A DNA stretch of 64,000 nucleotides. Origin: Haloarchaeobius sp. FL176. Lineage in GTDB: Archaea; Halobacteriota; Halobacteria; Halobacteriales; Natrialbaceae. The position numbers and the translations under genes were made by a program. Within the stretch, counting starts at the first letter, position 1. Every line of letters starts with the position of its first letter. Below, piece after piece: positions 23,479-31,644 of the stretch. The notes below the pieces were generated by a model. The model had not been told where the DNA came from and ran no database searches. It saw only the letters and a program-made list of their open reading frames with translations. The stretch is from positions 186,001 through 250,000 of the forward strand of contig NZ_JANJYH010000001.1 of assembly GCF_024609245.1 (NCBI RefSeq). Direction: 5' to 3'.

Positions 23479-25542
23479 ATGCGAGACAGATTGACAGTAC
23501 TGATCGTCGTCGTCGCACTCTGTACCAGCGCGGTCGCAGGGGTCGCGGCGGCAGGCACCGACACGACGGCCGAGTCGAACCACGCCTCGGTCACGTTCGA
23601 AGCACAGACGTCCGGCGGCCACACGGTGACCGTCGACGAGGTGACGATGGCGGAGGGTGGCTTCGTGACGATCCACGACGCGAGCGTCACCGAGGGCAAC
23701 GTCTTCGGCAGCGTGCTGGGAACCTCGACGTACCTGGAAGCGGGCACGCACGAGGACGTGACCATCACGCTGGACGACCGGGTGAGCGAGGACGCGACGC
23801 TCGTCGCGATGGCGCACCGTGACACGGACGGCGACCGCTCGTACTCGTTCGTCGCGTCGAACGGTGAGACGGACGGCCCGTACACGGCTGACGGCAGCGC
23901 CGTCGTCGACACGGCCGCGATCACCGTCTCCGCGACTGTCTCGATGGACGACGGCGTCGTCGCGAACGACACGGTCGTCGTCGACCGCGTCGAGCTCTCG
24001 GAGGGTGGCTTCGTGACGGTCCACGACGCGACCGTGACCGAAGGTGCCGTGTTCGAGAGTATCCGTGGCACCAGCCAGTACCTCGAAGCGGGCGTCCACG
24101 AGAACGTCCGCGTCACGCTCTCGGAGCCGCTCGAGGGGGACACGACGCTGGTCCCGATGGCCCACGTCGACAGCGACGGTGACGGGACGTACACGTTCGA
24201 GGAGTCCGAGGGCGGCGCTGACGGCCCGTACACCGCGAACGGGAGCGCCGTCGTCGACACGGCCGCGGTCACGGTCAGTACCGAGGCGACCGTGAGCTTC
24301 GCGAACCAGTCCACCGGCGGCGAGCGCGTCGTCGTGGACGAGGTGTTCCTGCCGGAAGGTGGCTTCGTGACGGTCCACGACGCGACCGTGACCGAGGGCG
24401 CAGTGTTCGACAGCATCCGCGGTACCTCCACGTACCTGGCCCCGGGTACGCACGAGGACGTCGAGGTCATCCTCGAGGAGCCGCTCGGAGAGGACACGAC
24501 GCTGGTCCCGATGGCTCACATGGACTCCGACGGTGACGAGACCTACACGTTCGAGGAGTCCGAGGGCGGCGCTGACGGCCCGTACACGGCTGACGGCGCC
24601 GCGGTGGTCGACACCGGTGTGGTGACGCTCGGCGCGAGCGTCTCGATGGCCGACCAGACCGCCGACGGCCACACGGTCGTCGTCGAGGACGTCGACCTCG
24701 CTGAGGGCGGCTTCGTGACGGTCCACGACAGCTCGCTGTTCGCGGGTGCGGTGTTCGAGAGCGTCGTCGGGACGTCCGAGTACCTCGAAGCCGGTCACCA
24801 CGAGGCGGTGACGGTCACGCTCGACCAGCCGGTCCGCTCGACGCAGACGCTGGTCCCGATGGCACACATGGACTCCGACGGTGACGAGACGTACACCTTC
24901 GCCCAGAGCGAGGGTGCGGCGGACGGCCCGTACACGTACGACGGCGGTGCGGTGGTCGACACCGCCCGCGTGCAGGTCGGGGCGTACGTCAGCATGAGCG
25001 ACCAGGAGACCGACGGCACGACGGTCGTCGTCGACTCCGTGACGCTGCAGGATGGCGGCTTCGTGACGGTCCACGACGCGACCGTGACCGAGGGCGCAGT
25101 GTTCGAGAGTATCCGGGGTACCTCCGCGTACCTGGCCCCGGGCACCCACGAGAACGTCGAGATCGCGCTCTCGGAGCCGGTCACCGAGGACACGACGCTG
25201 GTCCCGATGGCCCACTACGACACCGACGGTGACGAGACGTACACGTTCGAGGAGTCCGAGGGCGCTGCTGACGGCCCATACGTCTACTCCGGTGGCGCAG
25301 TCGTCGACACCGCCAGCGCGACCCTGACCGGCGGGATAGACGACGGCACCGAGACGACGGCGGACGACGACTCGATGGACGACGGGACGACGATGATGGA
25401 GGGGACGACCGAGATGGACGGCACGGGGATGAACGGTGAGGGCGAGTCCGACGATGGTGGCTCGCCCGGCTTCGGTATCGCCGTGGCACTCGTGGCGCTC
25501 GTCGCGGCTGCCGGCATCGCGCGGCGGCGCGCAGCCCGGTAA
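23479..25542 (+). CDS. PGF-CTERM surface protein with five DUF7282-like repeats
   Basis: 687 residues. Signal peptide (1-25, LTVLIVVVALCTSAVAGVAAA), then five tandem repeats of about 115 residues starting near 33, 150, 267, 384 and 500. Each has GGFVTVHDATVTEGAVFESI, a GTS.YL..G.HE motif, TLVPMAHxDSDGDETYTF and DGPYT..G.AVVDTA. After an acidic/Met-Thr linker the C terminus is SPGFGIAVALVALVAAAGIA plus RRRAAR, a PGF-CTERM sorting signal processed by archaeosortase, so the mature protein is lipid-anchored on the surface. CTTTTTAAC (23451-23459) is the TATA box. Function unknown; repeat number may vary between strains. Confidence 0.85.
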   Translation: MRDRLTVLIVVVALCTSAVAGVAAAGTDTTAESNHASVTFEAQTSGGHTVTVDEVTMAEGGFVTIHDASVTEGNVFGSVLGTSTYLEAGTHEDVTITLDDRVSEDATLVAMAHRDTDGDRSYSFVASNGETDGPYTADGSAVVDTAAITVSATVSMDDGVVANDTVVVDRVELSEGGFVTVHDATVTEGAVFESIRGTSQYLEAGVHENVRVTLSEPLEGDTTLVPMAHVDSDGDGTYTFEESEGGADGPYTANGSAVVDTAAVTVSTEATVSFANQSTGGERVVVDEVFLPEGGFVTVHDATVTEGAVFDSIRGTSTYLAPGTHEDVEVILEEPLGEDTTLVPMAHMDSDGDETYTFEESEGGADGPYTADGAAVVDTGVVTLGASVSMADQTADGHTVVVEDVDLAEGGFVTVHDSSLFAGAVFESVVGTSEYLEAGHHEAVTVTLDQPVRSTQTLVPMAHMDSDGDETYTFAQSEGAADGPYTYDGGAVVDTARVQVGAYVSMSDQETDGTTVVVDSVTLQDGGFVTVHDATVTEGAVFESIRGTSAYLAPGTHENVEIALSEPVTEDTTLVPMAHYDTDGDETYTFEESEGAADGPYVYSGGAVVDTASATLTGGIDDGTETTADDDSMDDGTTMMEGTTEMDGTGMNGEGESDDGGSPGFGIAVALVALVAAAGIARRRAAR

Positions 25543-25768
25543 GGCAGCCAACCGACACCCAAGTCTTTTATACCAGCACGTTACCGAGTAGCACAGCAGT
25601 ATATAAGGGTTTCACCGCTGAGCGTCTGCGAGATGTACTCATCGGCGCTTTGTTTATAAAGCAAGGCAAAAGTTTATATACTTGCCGCACTAACTAAGGG
25701 TGAAGAGTACTCCGGGAAGGGCGTCCTTTCTTTCTGGCCCGAACGGAGGCGAGCTTCAGGAGATCAAC
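25543..25768 (+). promoter_or_regulatory. Multi-TATA promoter region and leader of tfb
   Basis: At least four TATA-like elements occur in this AT-rich stretch: CTTTTATACC (25563-25572), GTATATAAGG (25599-25608), GTTTATAAAG (25651-25660) and GTTTATATAC (25672-25681). The last would start transcription near 25703, giving a leader of about 65 nt with CAGGAG (25757-25762) as a Shine-Dalgarno-like site 7 nt before ATG 25769. Long leaders with SD sites are a minority in haloarchaea, so tfb looks specially regulated. Confidence 0.55.
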
Positions 25769-26773
25769 ATGAGCGATTCAATAACCACCCGTTTCACAGA
25801 CGAGACACAGGCGACCGAGACAAACGCGACCGAGACAAACGAGCGAACGCGGACGGAGACGAGCGAAGCCGAGACGACCTGCCCCGAATGCGGCGGTGAC
25901 GTGCGGTTCGACGCCGAGCACGGCGAGACAGTCTGCACCGACTGCGGCCTCGTCGTCGACGACCAGAACATCGACCGCGGCCCGGAGTGGCGTGCGTTCG
26001 ACGCGAGCGAGCGTGACTCGAAGTCGCGCGTCGGCGCGCCGACGACGAAGATGATGCACGACGACGGCCTGTCGACGAACATCGGCTGGCAGAACAAGGA
26101 CGCCTACGGCCGCTCGCTGTCCAGCCGCCAGCGCAAGAAGATGCAGCGGCTACGCACCTGGAACGAGCGCTTCCGCACCCGCGACAGCAAGGAGCGCAAC
26201 CTCAAGCAGGCCCTCGGCGAGATCGACCGCATGGCGAGCTCGCTCGGCCTCCCGAAGAACGTCCGCGAGACGGCGTCGGTCATCTACCGCCGCGCGCTCG
26301 CGGAGGACCTGCTCCCCGGCCGCTCCATCGAAGGCGTCGCCACTGCTGCGCTGTACGCCGCGGCCCGACAGGCGGGGACGCCGCGCAGCCTCGACGAGAT
26401 GGCGGTCGTCAGCCGTGTCGACAAGATGGAGCTGACCCGGACGTACCGCTACGTCGTCCGCGAGCTGAAACTCGAGATTCAGCCCGCCGACCCCGAGAAG
26501 TTCGTGCCGCGGTTCGCCAGCGACCTCGACCTCAGCGACGAGGCCGAGCGTCGGGCGCGCAAGCTGCTCGAGAACGCCCGCGACGCGGGCATCCTCTCGG
26601 GGAAGTCGCCGGTCGGTCTCGCGGCGGCGGCCATCTACGCGGCCGCCCTGCTGACCAACGAGAAGGTCACCCAGAGCGAGGTCAGCGATGTCGCGAACAT
26701 CTCCGAGGTCACCATCCGCAACCGGTACAAGGAGCTGCTGGAAGCATCGGATACGGGCTTCGCGTCCGCCTGA
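25769..26773 (+). CDS. tfb: Transcription initiation factor TFB
   Basis: 334 residues from ATG 25769. After a short Thr/Glu-rich N terminus a zinc ribbon follows (CPECGGDVRFD and VCTDCGLVVD, about 36-60), then the B-reader/linker (EWRAFDASERDSKSRVGAP, DGLSTNIGWQNKDAYG) and two cyclin-fold repeats (about 120-225 and 226-320), ending in a helix-turn-helix (VSDVANISEVTIRNRYKELL) that reads the BRE. It recruits RNA polymerase to TBP-bound promoters. Haloarchaea carry several TFBs for gene-set selection; which one this is cannot be told. The in-frame ATG at 25700 lies at the predicted transcription start and is rejected. Confidence 0.96.
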   Translation: MSDSITTRFTDETQATETNATETNERTRTETSEAETTCPECGGDVRFDAEHGETVCTDCGLVVDDQNIDRGPEWRAFDASERDSKSRVGAPTTKMMHDDGLSTNIGWQNKDAYGRSLSSRQRKKMQRLRTWNERFRTRDSKERNLKQALGEIDRMASSLGLPKNVRETASVIYRRALAEDLLPGRSIEGVATAALYAAARQAGTPRSLDEMAVVSRVDKMELTRTYRYVVRELKLEIQPADPEKFVPRFASDLDLSDEAERRARKLLENARDAGILSGKSPVGLAAAAIYAAALLTNEKVTQSEVSDVANISEVTIRNRYKELLEASDTGFASA

Positions 26774-26856
26774 TCGGGCGGCGTCCACCACGAATCGCTC
26801 CGGTCCCGAGGCTGTAGCCTCAACCTTTTTCTCCCCAGGTGGTGTTATCCCGTGGC

Positions 26857-27036
26857 ATGGTGGAAACCTACGTCCGGCTTCTCTGTCCTGAGTGCAACAA
26901 GGAGTGGGAGCTGGGACCGGACGAGCTCCCCGGCCCGAAGCGCAACTACAGCTGCCCGACCTGCCACGCGACGCGTCGCGTGGCGGAGTTCATGCGGACG
27001 GAACGCGACCTCGAGACGCTGAAGCAGCTCCGGTGA
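26857..27036 (+). CDS. 59-residue zinc-ribbon protein
   Basis: MVETYVRLLCPECNKEWELG carries the first CxxC and SCPTCHATRRVAEFM the second, so a four-cysteine zinc ribbon makes up the whole protein, ending with an acidic/basic helix (RTERDLETLKQLR). The family is widespread in haloarchaea; function unknown, perhaps nucleic-acid binding. A CCTTTTTC TATA-like element (26824-26831) lies about 30 nt upstream. Its stop TGA (27034-27036) directly abuts the stop of the convergent aIF2-beta gene. Confidence 0.78.
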   Translation: MVETYVRLLCPECNKEWELGPDELPGPKRNYSCPTCHATRRVAEFMRTERDLETLKQLR

Positions 27037-27444
27037 CTACAGGTCGGGGACCGCCGAGAGGGCCCCGCACGCATCGCACTTCAGTACCGTCGTCCCCTGC
27101 TCGGTGACCAGCCGCGTGTCCGGCGAGGAACACTCCGTACAGCGGACGAACGAGTCGACGTACTCCTCGAGCGCGTCGGCGATGCGGTCCTGCCGGAACT
27201 CGCCTTTCAGCCGCGCACGGCCGCGTTCGTCGATGTGGCCGCTGGTCCCCAGTTCGTCTTGGAAGAACTTCATCACGTGCGACGGCTCGCGGTTCAGGGT
27301 GTCCGTCGTCGGCTTGAAGTTCTCGTAGACGGTCATCTTCCCCTCCTGGCGGACCTCGGCGTCGGGGACGCTGAAGCGCTCGCCCGTGGAACTGAACTCG
27401 GGCGTCTCGTCCAGCGCGCGTTCCAGTTGGTCCTCGTAGTCCAT
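27037..27444 (-). CDS. eif2b: Translation initiation factor aIF2 subunit beta
   Basis: 135 residues, the normal size of archaeal aIF2-beta. N-terminal gamma-binding helix (DYEDQLERALDETPEF), core domain (EGKMTVYENF, NREPSHVMKFFQDELGTSG, ARLKGEFRQDRIADALEEYV) and a C-terminal zinc ribbon (FVRCTECSSPDTRL, LKCDACGALSAV). With the alpha and gamma subunits it delivers initiator Met-tRNA to the small ribosomal subunit. Not adjacent to other aIF2 genes. Convergent with the zinc-ribbon gene with no spacer. Confidence 0.95.
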   Translation of the reverse strand: MDYEDQLERALDETPEFSSTGERFSVPDAEVRQEGKMTVYENFKPTTDTLNREPSHVMKFFQDELGTSGHIDERGRARLKGEFRQDRIADALEEYVDSFVRCTECSSPDTRLVTEQGTTVLKCDACGALSAVPDL

Positions 27445-27498
27445 ACCTACACGAACGTGGCGACGGAACTAAAATTGCTTCGTACTCGCCCGGGACGG

Positions 27499-27921
27499 CT
27501 ACGCGCCGCCGCCGAACCGCTCCTGCAACCAGTCGAGCTGCCGGGTCAGCTCCGTGGAACGCTGTCGCTCGATGACCGTCGCGTCGAGCACCTGCCCGAC
27601 GATGGCGACGTCGAGCGCGAACTCGGTCTCGGCGGTGACCTCGCACGATTCGGTATCGCCGGTGACGGTGTACCAGGTGGTCATCGACTCGAAGATGCCG
27701 TCGCGTTGTTCGAGGACCAGCGTCTCCGGGTCGTCTCTCGTCACGACGAGTTCGAGCTGTATCTCCAGCAGTCCGACGTGGTTCGTGATGGTGACGACGT
27801 CCTCCTCGACGGTCACCCCGTCGAAGCCCGCGGCCTCGGTGAACGCCTGGAGGTCGCCAACCGCGTCCCTGACGGCGTCCGCCGACCCGTCGATCGACCG
27901 CGAGAGCGTGACTGTGTTCAT
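27499..27921 (-). CDS. SRPBCC family protein
   Basis: 140 residues from ATG 27921. It begins with a beta strand and helix (VTLSRSIDGSADAVRDAVGD), has a sheet (GVTVEEDVVTITNHVGLLEI, TWYTVTGDTESCEVTAETEF) and a C-terminal helix (VIERQRSTELTRQLDWLQER). The order fits a START/SRPBCC-fold ligand-binding domain. Ligand unknown. The upstream extension to 27966 is rejected as basic. Lies 54 bp upstream of aIF2-beta on the same strand, so co-transcription is possible. Confidence 0.68.
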   Translation of the reverse strand: MNTVTLSRSIDGSADAVRDAVGDLQAFTEAAGFDGVTVEEDVVTITNHVGLLEIQLELVVTRDDPETLVLEQRDGIFESMTTWYTVTGDTESCEVTAETEFALDVAIVGQVLDATVIERQRSTELTRQLDWLQERFGGGA

Positions 27922-27987
27922 CGGTTCTGATTCGTCGCGCCGTCGGAAAAGTCCCGGTGCGAACACGTTCGCGACTCGCCGCCCCGC

Positions 27988-29196
27988 TCAGTACGCCGCC
28001 TCGAGCACCGCCTCGATATCCTCGCGTGTCGCGTCGAGCTCCGGCGGTGCGTTCCGCATGAGGGAGTCGTCGAGGATGGTCTCGGCGACGGCCTGGAACG
28101 CCTCGGGCGCCGGCCCGTCCACGTCGCGGAGCTGGGTCGGCAGGTCGAGCGCATCCCGGACCGCGGTGACGGCCTCGACGACAGCGGTCGCCGGTTCCGC
28201 GGCGTCCCCGACGCCGAGTGCTTCGGCGATGAGCTCACGGCGGGCATCGACGTGCTCGAACAGGTACTCGAGGACGTGCGGAACGACGACGGCGTGGGCG
28301 ACGCCCTGCTGGACGCCGTAGCCACGGGTCAGCCCGTGGCCGAACGCGTGGACCACGGAGAGCGTCGTCTCGGACCGGCGCGAGATGCCGTACTGGACCA
28401 GCGTGGTGCCCTCGACGACGGGCTCGAGGACAGCGGGTGTCGCACCCTCGCGTCCGAGTCGCGGGAGGTGCTCTGCGAGCAGCCGGAGGCCGCGACTCGC
28501 GGTGCCGTCGGTCACCGGCGTCCGGGTGCTCGCGTACAGCGTCTCGAGGCCCTTGTCGAAGCCGTTCATCGCCGAGCCGACGAGCACCGACTCGGGCGTC
28601 GTCGCGACGAGCTCGGCGTCGCCGACGACGGCGGTCGGCATCAGGCGCTCGTCCCAGACGCCGCCGGAGACGAACGTCTCGACCAGGCTCGACGACGGGT
28701 GGGCCGTGAGGCCGGCCACCTGCGAGAGGTCGGCCCCGGCCAGCGTGGTCGGCACCGCGAACACCGGCGTGAGATCGCCGTCCGGGATGGAGACGCTGCC
28801 GGTCTCCGCGAGTTCGGCACCGACCCGGTCCGGGGGCCGTTCGTCGGCGTGCAGGACGCTCATCACCTTCGCCACGTCGATGCTGCTCCCGCCACCGACC
28901 GCGACGAGTGCGTCCGCGTCGTGGCGTTCCATCGCAGCGACCCCGTCGTAGGCGTTCGAGAGGCGTTTGTCGGGTGTCGTCCGCGGGAACTCGCCGGCGA
29001 GGCGGCCGCCCAGACCAGCACGGACCGGCTCCATCACGGCGCCGGTCCCGCCGACGGTCGAGCCACAGACGACCAGCGCACGCTCGCAGCCAGCCGACGC
29101 GAGCTCGGAATCGAGGGAAGCGACCGACCCGGAGCCGAGCCGGAGCGTCGGCCCGTCGTACGCGAACCGGGCACCGTCGGAAGCATCGTATTGCAT
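27988..29196 (-). CDS. Iron-containing-alcohol-dehydrogenase-family enzyme with altered metal ligands
   Basis: 402 residues from ATG 29196. NAD-binding GGGS motif in ALVAVGGGSSIDVAKVM and the second domain of the Fe-ADH family (SVVHAFGHGLTRGYGVQQGV). In typical members the metal is held by Asp, His (DALxHA), His (HPLG) and His (PHG). Here these regions read MNGFDKGLETLY (Asp kept, first His position Glu), AFGHGL (His kept) and VQQGVAH (His position Gln). I recall a haloarchaeal subfamily with this QQG signature; its reaction is unknown to me. The start upstream at 29394 is rejected as non-coding in composition. Stand-alone gene. Confidence 0.75.
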   Translation of the reverse strand: MQYDASDGARFAYDGPTLRLGSGSVASLDSELASAGCERALVVCGSTVGGTGAVMEPVRAGLGGRLAGEFPRTTPDKRLSNAYDGVAAMERHDADALVAVGGGSSIDVAKVMSVLHADERPPDRVGAELAETGSVSIPDGDLTPVFAVPTTLAGADLSQVAGLTAHPSSSLVETFVSGGVWDERLMPTAVVGDAELVATTPESVLVGSAMNGFDKGLETLYASTRTPVTDGTASRGLRLLAEHLPRLGREGATPAVLEPVVEGTTLVQYGISRRSETTLSVVHAFGHGLTRGYGVQQGVAHAVVVPHVLEYLFEHVDARRELIAEALGVGDAAEPATAVVEAVTAVRDALDLPTQLRDVDGPAPEAFQAVAETILDDSLMRNAPPELDATREDIEAVLEAAY

Positions 29197-29416
29197 GATG
29201 CATCGGAGTACGCTCTCCCACGGTATGTCGTTTCGCCCGTCAGCGACGACAGACCGAGTCACGGTACACGACAACATGTGCTGCATATTTACTCCCGTTC
29301 CTGCCGAACGCGAACCATGAGCTGTCCGCATCTGGCGTACCGGCAGGGAGCGACGAGCACATCTTCGACGAGCGCCGAGCACTGGGGGAGACACCGCGAC
29401 GCGGGGTCAGTGGTCG

Positions 29417-29580
29417 GTGAGTGACGTGGCCTACGCCGACTCCCTCGACCGCGAGCCGGTCGTCGTCACCGCCGCGTTGACCGGCGGCGTCCACGGCAAA
29501 GAGGCGAACGCCAGCATCCCGGAGACCCCGGAAGAGATCGGCAGGGCGGCCGCAGAGGCGGCGGCCGCGGGAGCGACTCG
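29417..29580 (+). pseudogene. N-terminal fragment of a BKACE (beta-keto acid cleavage, DUF849) enzyme
   Basis: From GTG 29417 the frame reads VVVTAALTGGVHGKEANASI followed by PETPEEIGRAAAEAAAAGAT, which is the start of BKACE/3-keto-5-aminohexanoate cleavage enzymes (strand one of the TIM barrel, then the PxTPEEI helix). The next strand, normally xVHLHAR, is missing; the frame continues with unrelated, Cys/Trp/Arg-rich sequence. The remaining 250 or so residues of the enzyme are absent. This is a truncated remnant, possibly left by a deletion that brought the downstream kinase gene near. Confidence 0.7.
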
Positions 29581-29679
29581 GCCGCTGACAGCCAGCTGTT
29601 GCCTCTGGCGAACCGCCGCAAGTTACCTACGGCGTCGCTGTCAAGTAACGTCTATCCGCAGCGCGCGGGACACGCCACG

Positions 29680-31638
29680 ATGGGAGACGACACACTACCG
29701 ACCGACCTCGATGCCCTCGTCCAGCACGTGCCGGGGCTCGCCATGGTCATCGACCGGGACGCACGTATTCGACGGACGAGCGAGACCGTCGAACAGGTGC
29801 TCGGGTACGTCCCGGGCGAGTTGACCGACCATCACCTCGGGGAGTACGTCCACCCGGACGACCGGGCGGCAGCGCTCGCCGCCGTCGCAGAACCGGGAGA
29901 CCCGACCGAAGAGCCGACGGAGTGCCGTCTGGCGACGGTGGACGACGGCTGGTCCCGCCTGACAGTCGTTCCGAGCGCCGGGACGAACACCGACCTTGGT
30001 GGCTACGTCATCCTGGACGGGACCGACGCGGTGCAGCCCGACGACGGCCAGACGCCACTGCCAGAGGGGATGAACGACGGGTTCCTCGCCGTGGACGACG
30101 ACCGGGAGGTCACCCGGGTCAACGAGCGGGCGGTCGAACTGCTCGGCCGAAGTCGGGACGCGGTCGTGGGGGAAGACCTCGCGACCGGACTGCAGGACGA
30201 AGCCGGCGCGACGCTCGACGACCGTCTCGCGGCCGCGATAGCGAGCGGCGACTCACCCTCGTTCGACCTCGACTACGACCCCACGGGCTCGCTGCTCGCG
30301 GTCCAGGTGTACCCGTCCGGGGATGGCGCGACCGTCTACGTCCGCGACGTGACCGAGGAACGACAGGTGGCCACGGAACTCGAGGAGAGCGTGGCCGCGC
30401 TCCATCAGCTCTACAAGCTGGCGTCGAACGCGGAGCTCAGCTTCGAGGAGAAGCAGTCGCGGGTGCTCGAACTCGGCCGCTCCTACCTCGGCCTGCCGTA
30501 CGGCTTCGTCTCGAAGACCGACGACTCGACACAGTACATCGTCACCGCGACCGGCGACCACGAGCTGCTGCAGCCCGGAGAGAGCTGTCCGATCGACCAG
30601 TCGTACTGCCGAAAGACCGTCGAGACCGACGGTATCCTCGCGATGCACGACGCCCTCGCGACCGGGATGGACCCCGACGATTCGGCCTACGAGCTGTTCG
30701 ATCTCGGCGCCTACGTCGGCGGGAAGCTCGTCGTCGACAGCGAGCTGTACGGGACGCTCTGCTTCGCGGCGACGGCCCCCCGCGACCGCGAGTTCACCGG
30801 GAGCGAGCGGGCGTTCGTCGAGGTCGCCAGTCGCTGGCTCGCCTACGAGATCGAGCGCCGCGAGTACCAGGCCCAGCTCGAGGAGCGGAACGAACGGCTG
30901 GCGGAGTTTGCGAACTTCGTCAGCCACGACCTCCGGAACCCGCTGAACGTCGCCGAGGGAGAGCTCGAACTCGCGATGACGGCGGTGGACAACGAACACC
31001 TCGACGAGGTTGCCTGGGCCCACGAGCGGATGCGCGAGCTCATCCAGGACCTCCTCTCCGTGGCCCGCGGCGGCGACGAGGTCCGGGACCCCTCGGCGGT
31101 CGACCTGGCGTCGCTCGTCGACGCCTGCTGGCGGAACGTCGAGACCGACCCGGCGACGCTGGTCGTCGAGGCCAGCGGTGTCGTCGCGGCGGACGAGGGC
31201 CGGCTCCGCCAGCTGTTCGAGAATCTCTTCCGGAACGCCGTCGAGCATGGCTCGACGAGCCCCCGCTCGACTTCGTCTCACGAGGACGCCGTGGAACACG
31301 GTTCCACGAGCAGTCGGACGGGGTCCGACGACGCCGTCGAGCACGGCTCGACGGGCGCTGGTTCGGGGGCGCACGAGGACGAGCAGAGCGCCACCGGGCT
31401 GACGGTGACTGTCGGCGACCTGCCCGACGGGTTCTACGTCGCCGACGACGGACAGGGTATCCCCGAGGACGAGTGCGACAAGGTGTTCGAAGCCGGCTAC
31501 ACGACCGCCGACGAGGGCACCGGCTTCGGCCTGCAGATCGTCGAGCAGGTCGCCGGGGCCCACGGCTGGACTGTGACGGTGACCGAGAGCAAGGACGGCG
31601 GGGCACGCTTCGAGTTCACCGGCGTCGACGGTCGGTGA
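29680..31638 (+). CDS. Sensor histidine kinase: PAS-PAS-GAF-HisKA-HATPase
   Basis: 652 residues from ATG 29680. PAS 1 (about 8-115, LAMVIDRDARIRRTSETVEQ), PAS 2 (about 127-235), GAF (about 240-400, with SYLGLPYGFVSKTDDSTQYI), HisKA (FANFVSHDLRNPLNVAEGEL, His416) and HATPase (FENLFRNAVEHG as N box, VADDGQGIPEDE, GTGFGLQIVEQVAG). No TM helix, so a cytosolic sensor. No response regulator is adjacent. Between the N box and the next ATPase motif is an insertion (about 525-575) in which AVEHGSTS occurs three times, each copy encoded by a perfect DNA palindrome. The longer frame from 29599 is not coding. Confidence 0.88.
   Translation: MGDDTLPTDLDALVQHVPGLAMVIDRDARIRRTSETVEQVLGYVPGELTDHHLGEYVHPDDRAAALAAVAEPGDPTEEPTECRLATVDDGWSRLTVVPSAGTNTDLGGYVILDGTDAVQPDDGQTPLPEGMNDGFLAVDDDREVTRVNERAVELLGRSRDAVVGEDLATGLQDEAGATLDDRLAAAIASGDSPSFDLDYDPTGSLLAVQVYPSGDGATVYVRDVTEERQVATELEESVAALHQLYKLASNAELSFEEKQSRVLELGRSYLGLPYGFVSKTDDSTQYIVTATGDHELLQPGESCPIDQSYCRKTVETDGILAMHDALATGMDPDDSAYELFDLGAYVGGKLVVDSELYGTLCFAATAPRDREFTGSERAFVEVASRWLAYEIERREYQAQLEERNERLAEFANFVSHDLRNPLNVAEGELELAMTAVDNEHLDEVAWAHERMRELIQDLLSVARGGDEVRDPSAVDLASLVDACWRNVETDPATLVVEASGVVAADEGRLRQLFENLFRNAVEHGSTSPRSTSSHEDAVEHGSTSSRTGSDDAVEHGSTGAGSGAHEDEQSATGLTVTVGDLPDGFYVADDGQGIPEDECDKVFEAGYTTADEGTGFGLQIVEQVAGAHGWTVTVTESKDGGARFEFTGVDGR
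31239..31353. repeat. Three in-frame palindromic repeats inside the kinase ATPase domain
   Basis: Perfect 8-bp-arm, 3-nt-loop inverted repeats at 31239-31257 (CGTCGAGC / GCTCGACG), 31290-31308 (CGTGGAAC / GTTCCACG) and 31335-31353 (CGTCGAGC / GCTCGACG). Each encodes VEHGST in the same frame. Copy 2 differs at two base pairs of the stem, and both changes are compensated in the opposite arm while staying synonymous. A further perfect hairpin (GTCGGAC / GTCCGAC) lies at 31313-31329. Confidence 0.85.
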
Positions 31639-31644
31639 CGGCCG

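Noticed and set aside
23326-25551. Open frame antisense to the five-repeat surface protein
   Set aside because: Long only because the repeats are repeated; no signal peptide, Arg/His/Val-rich composition.
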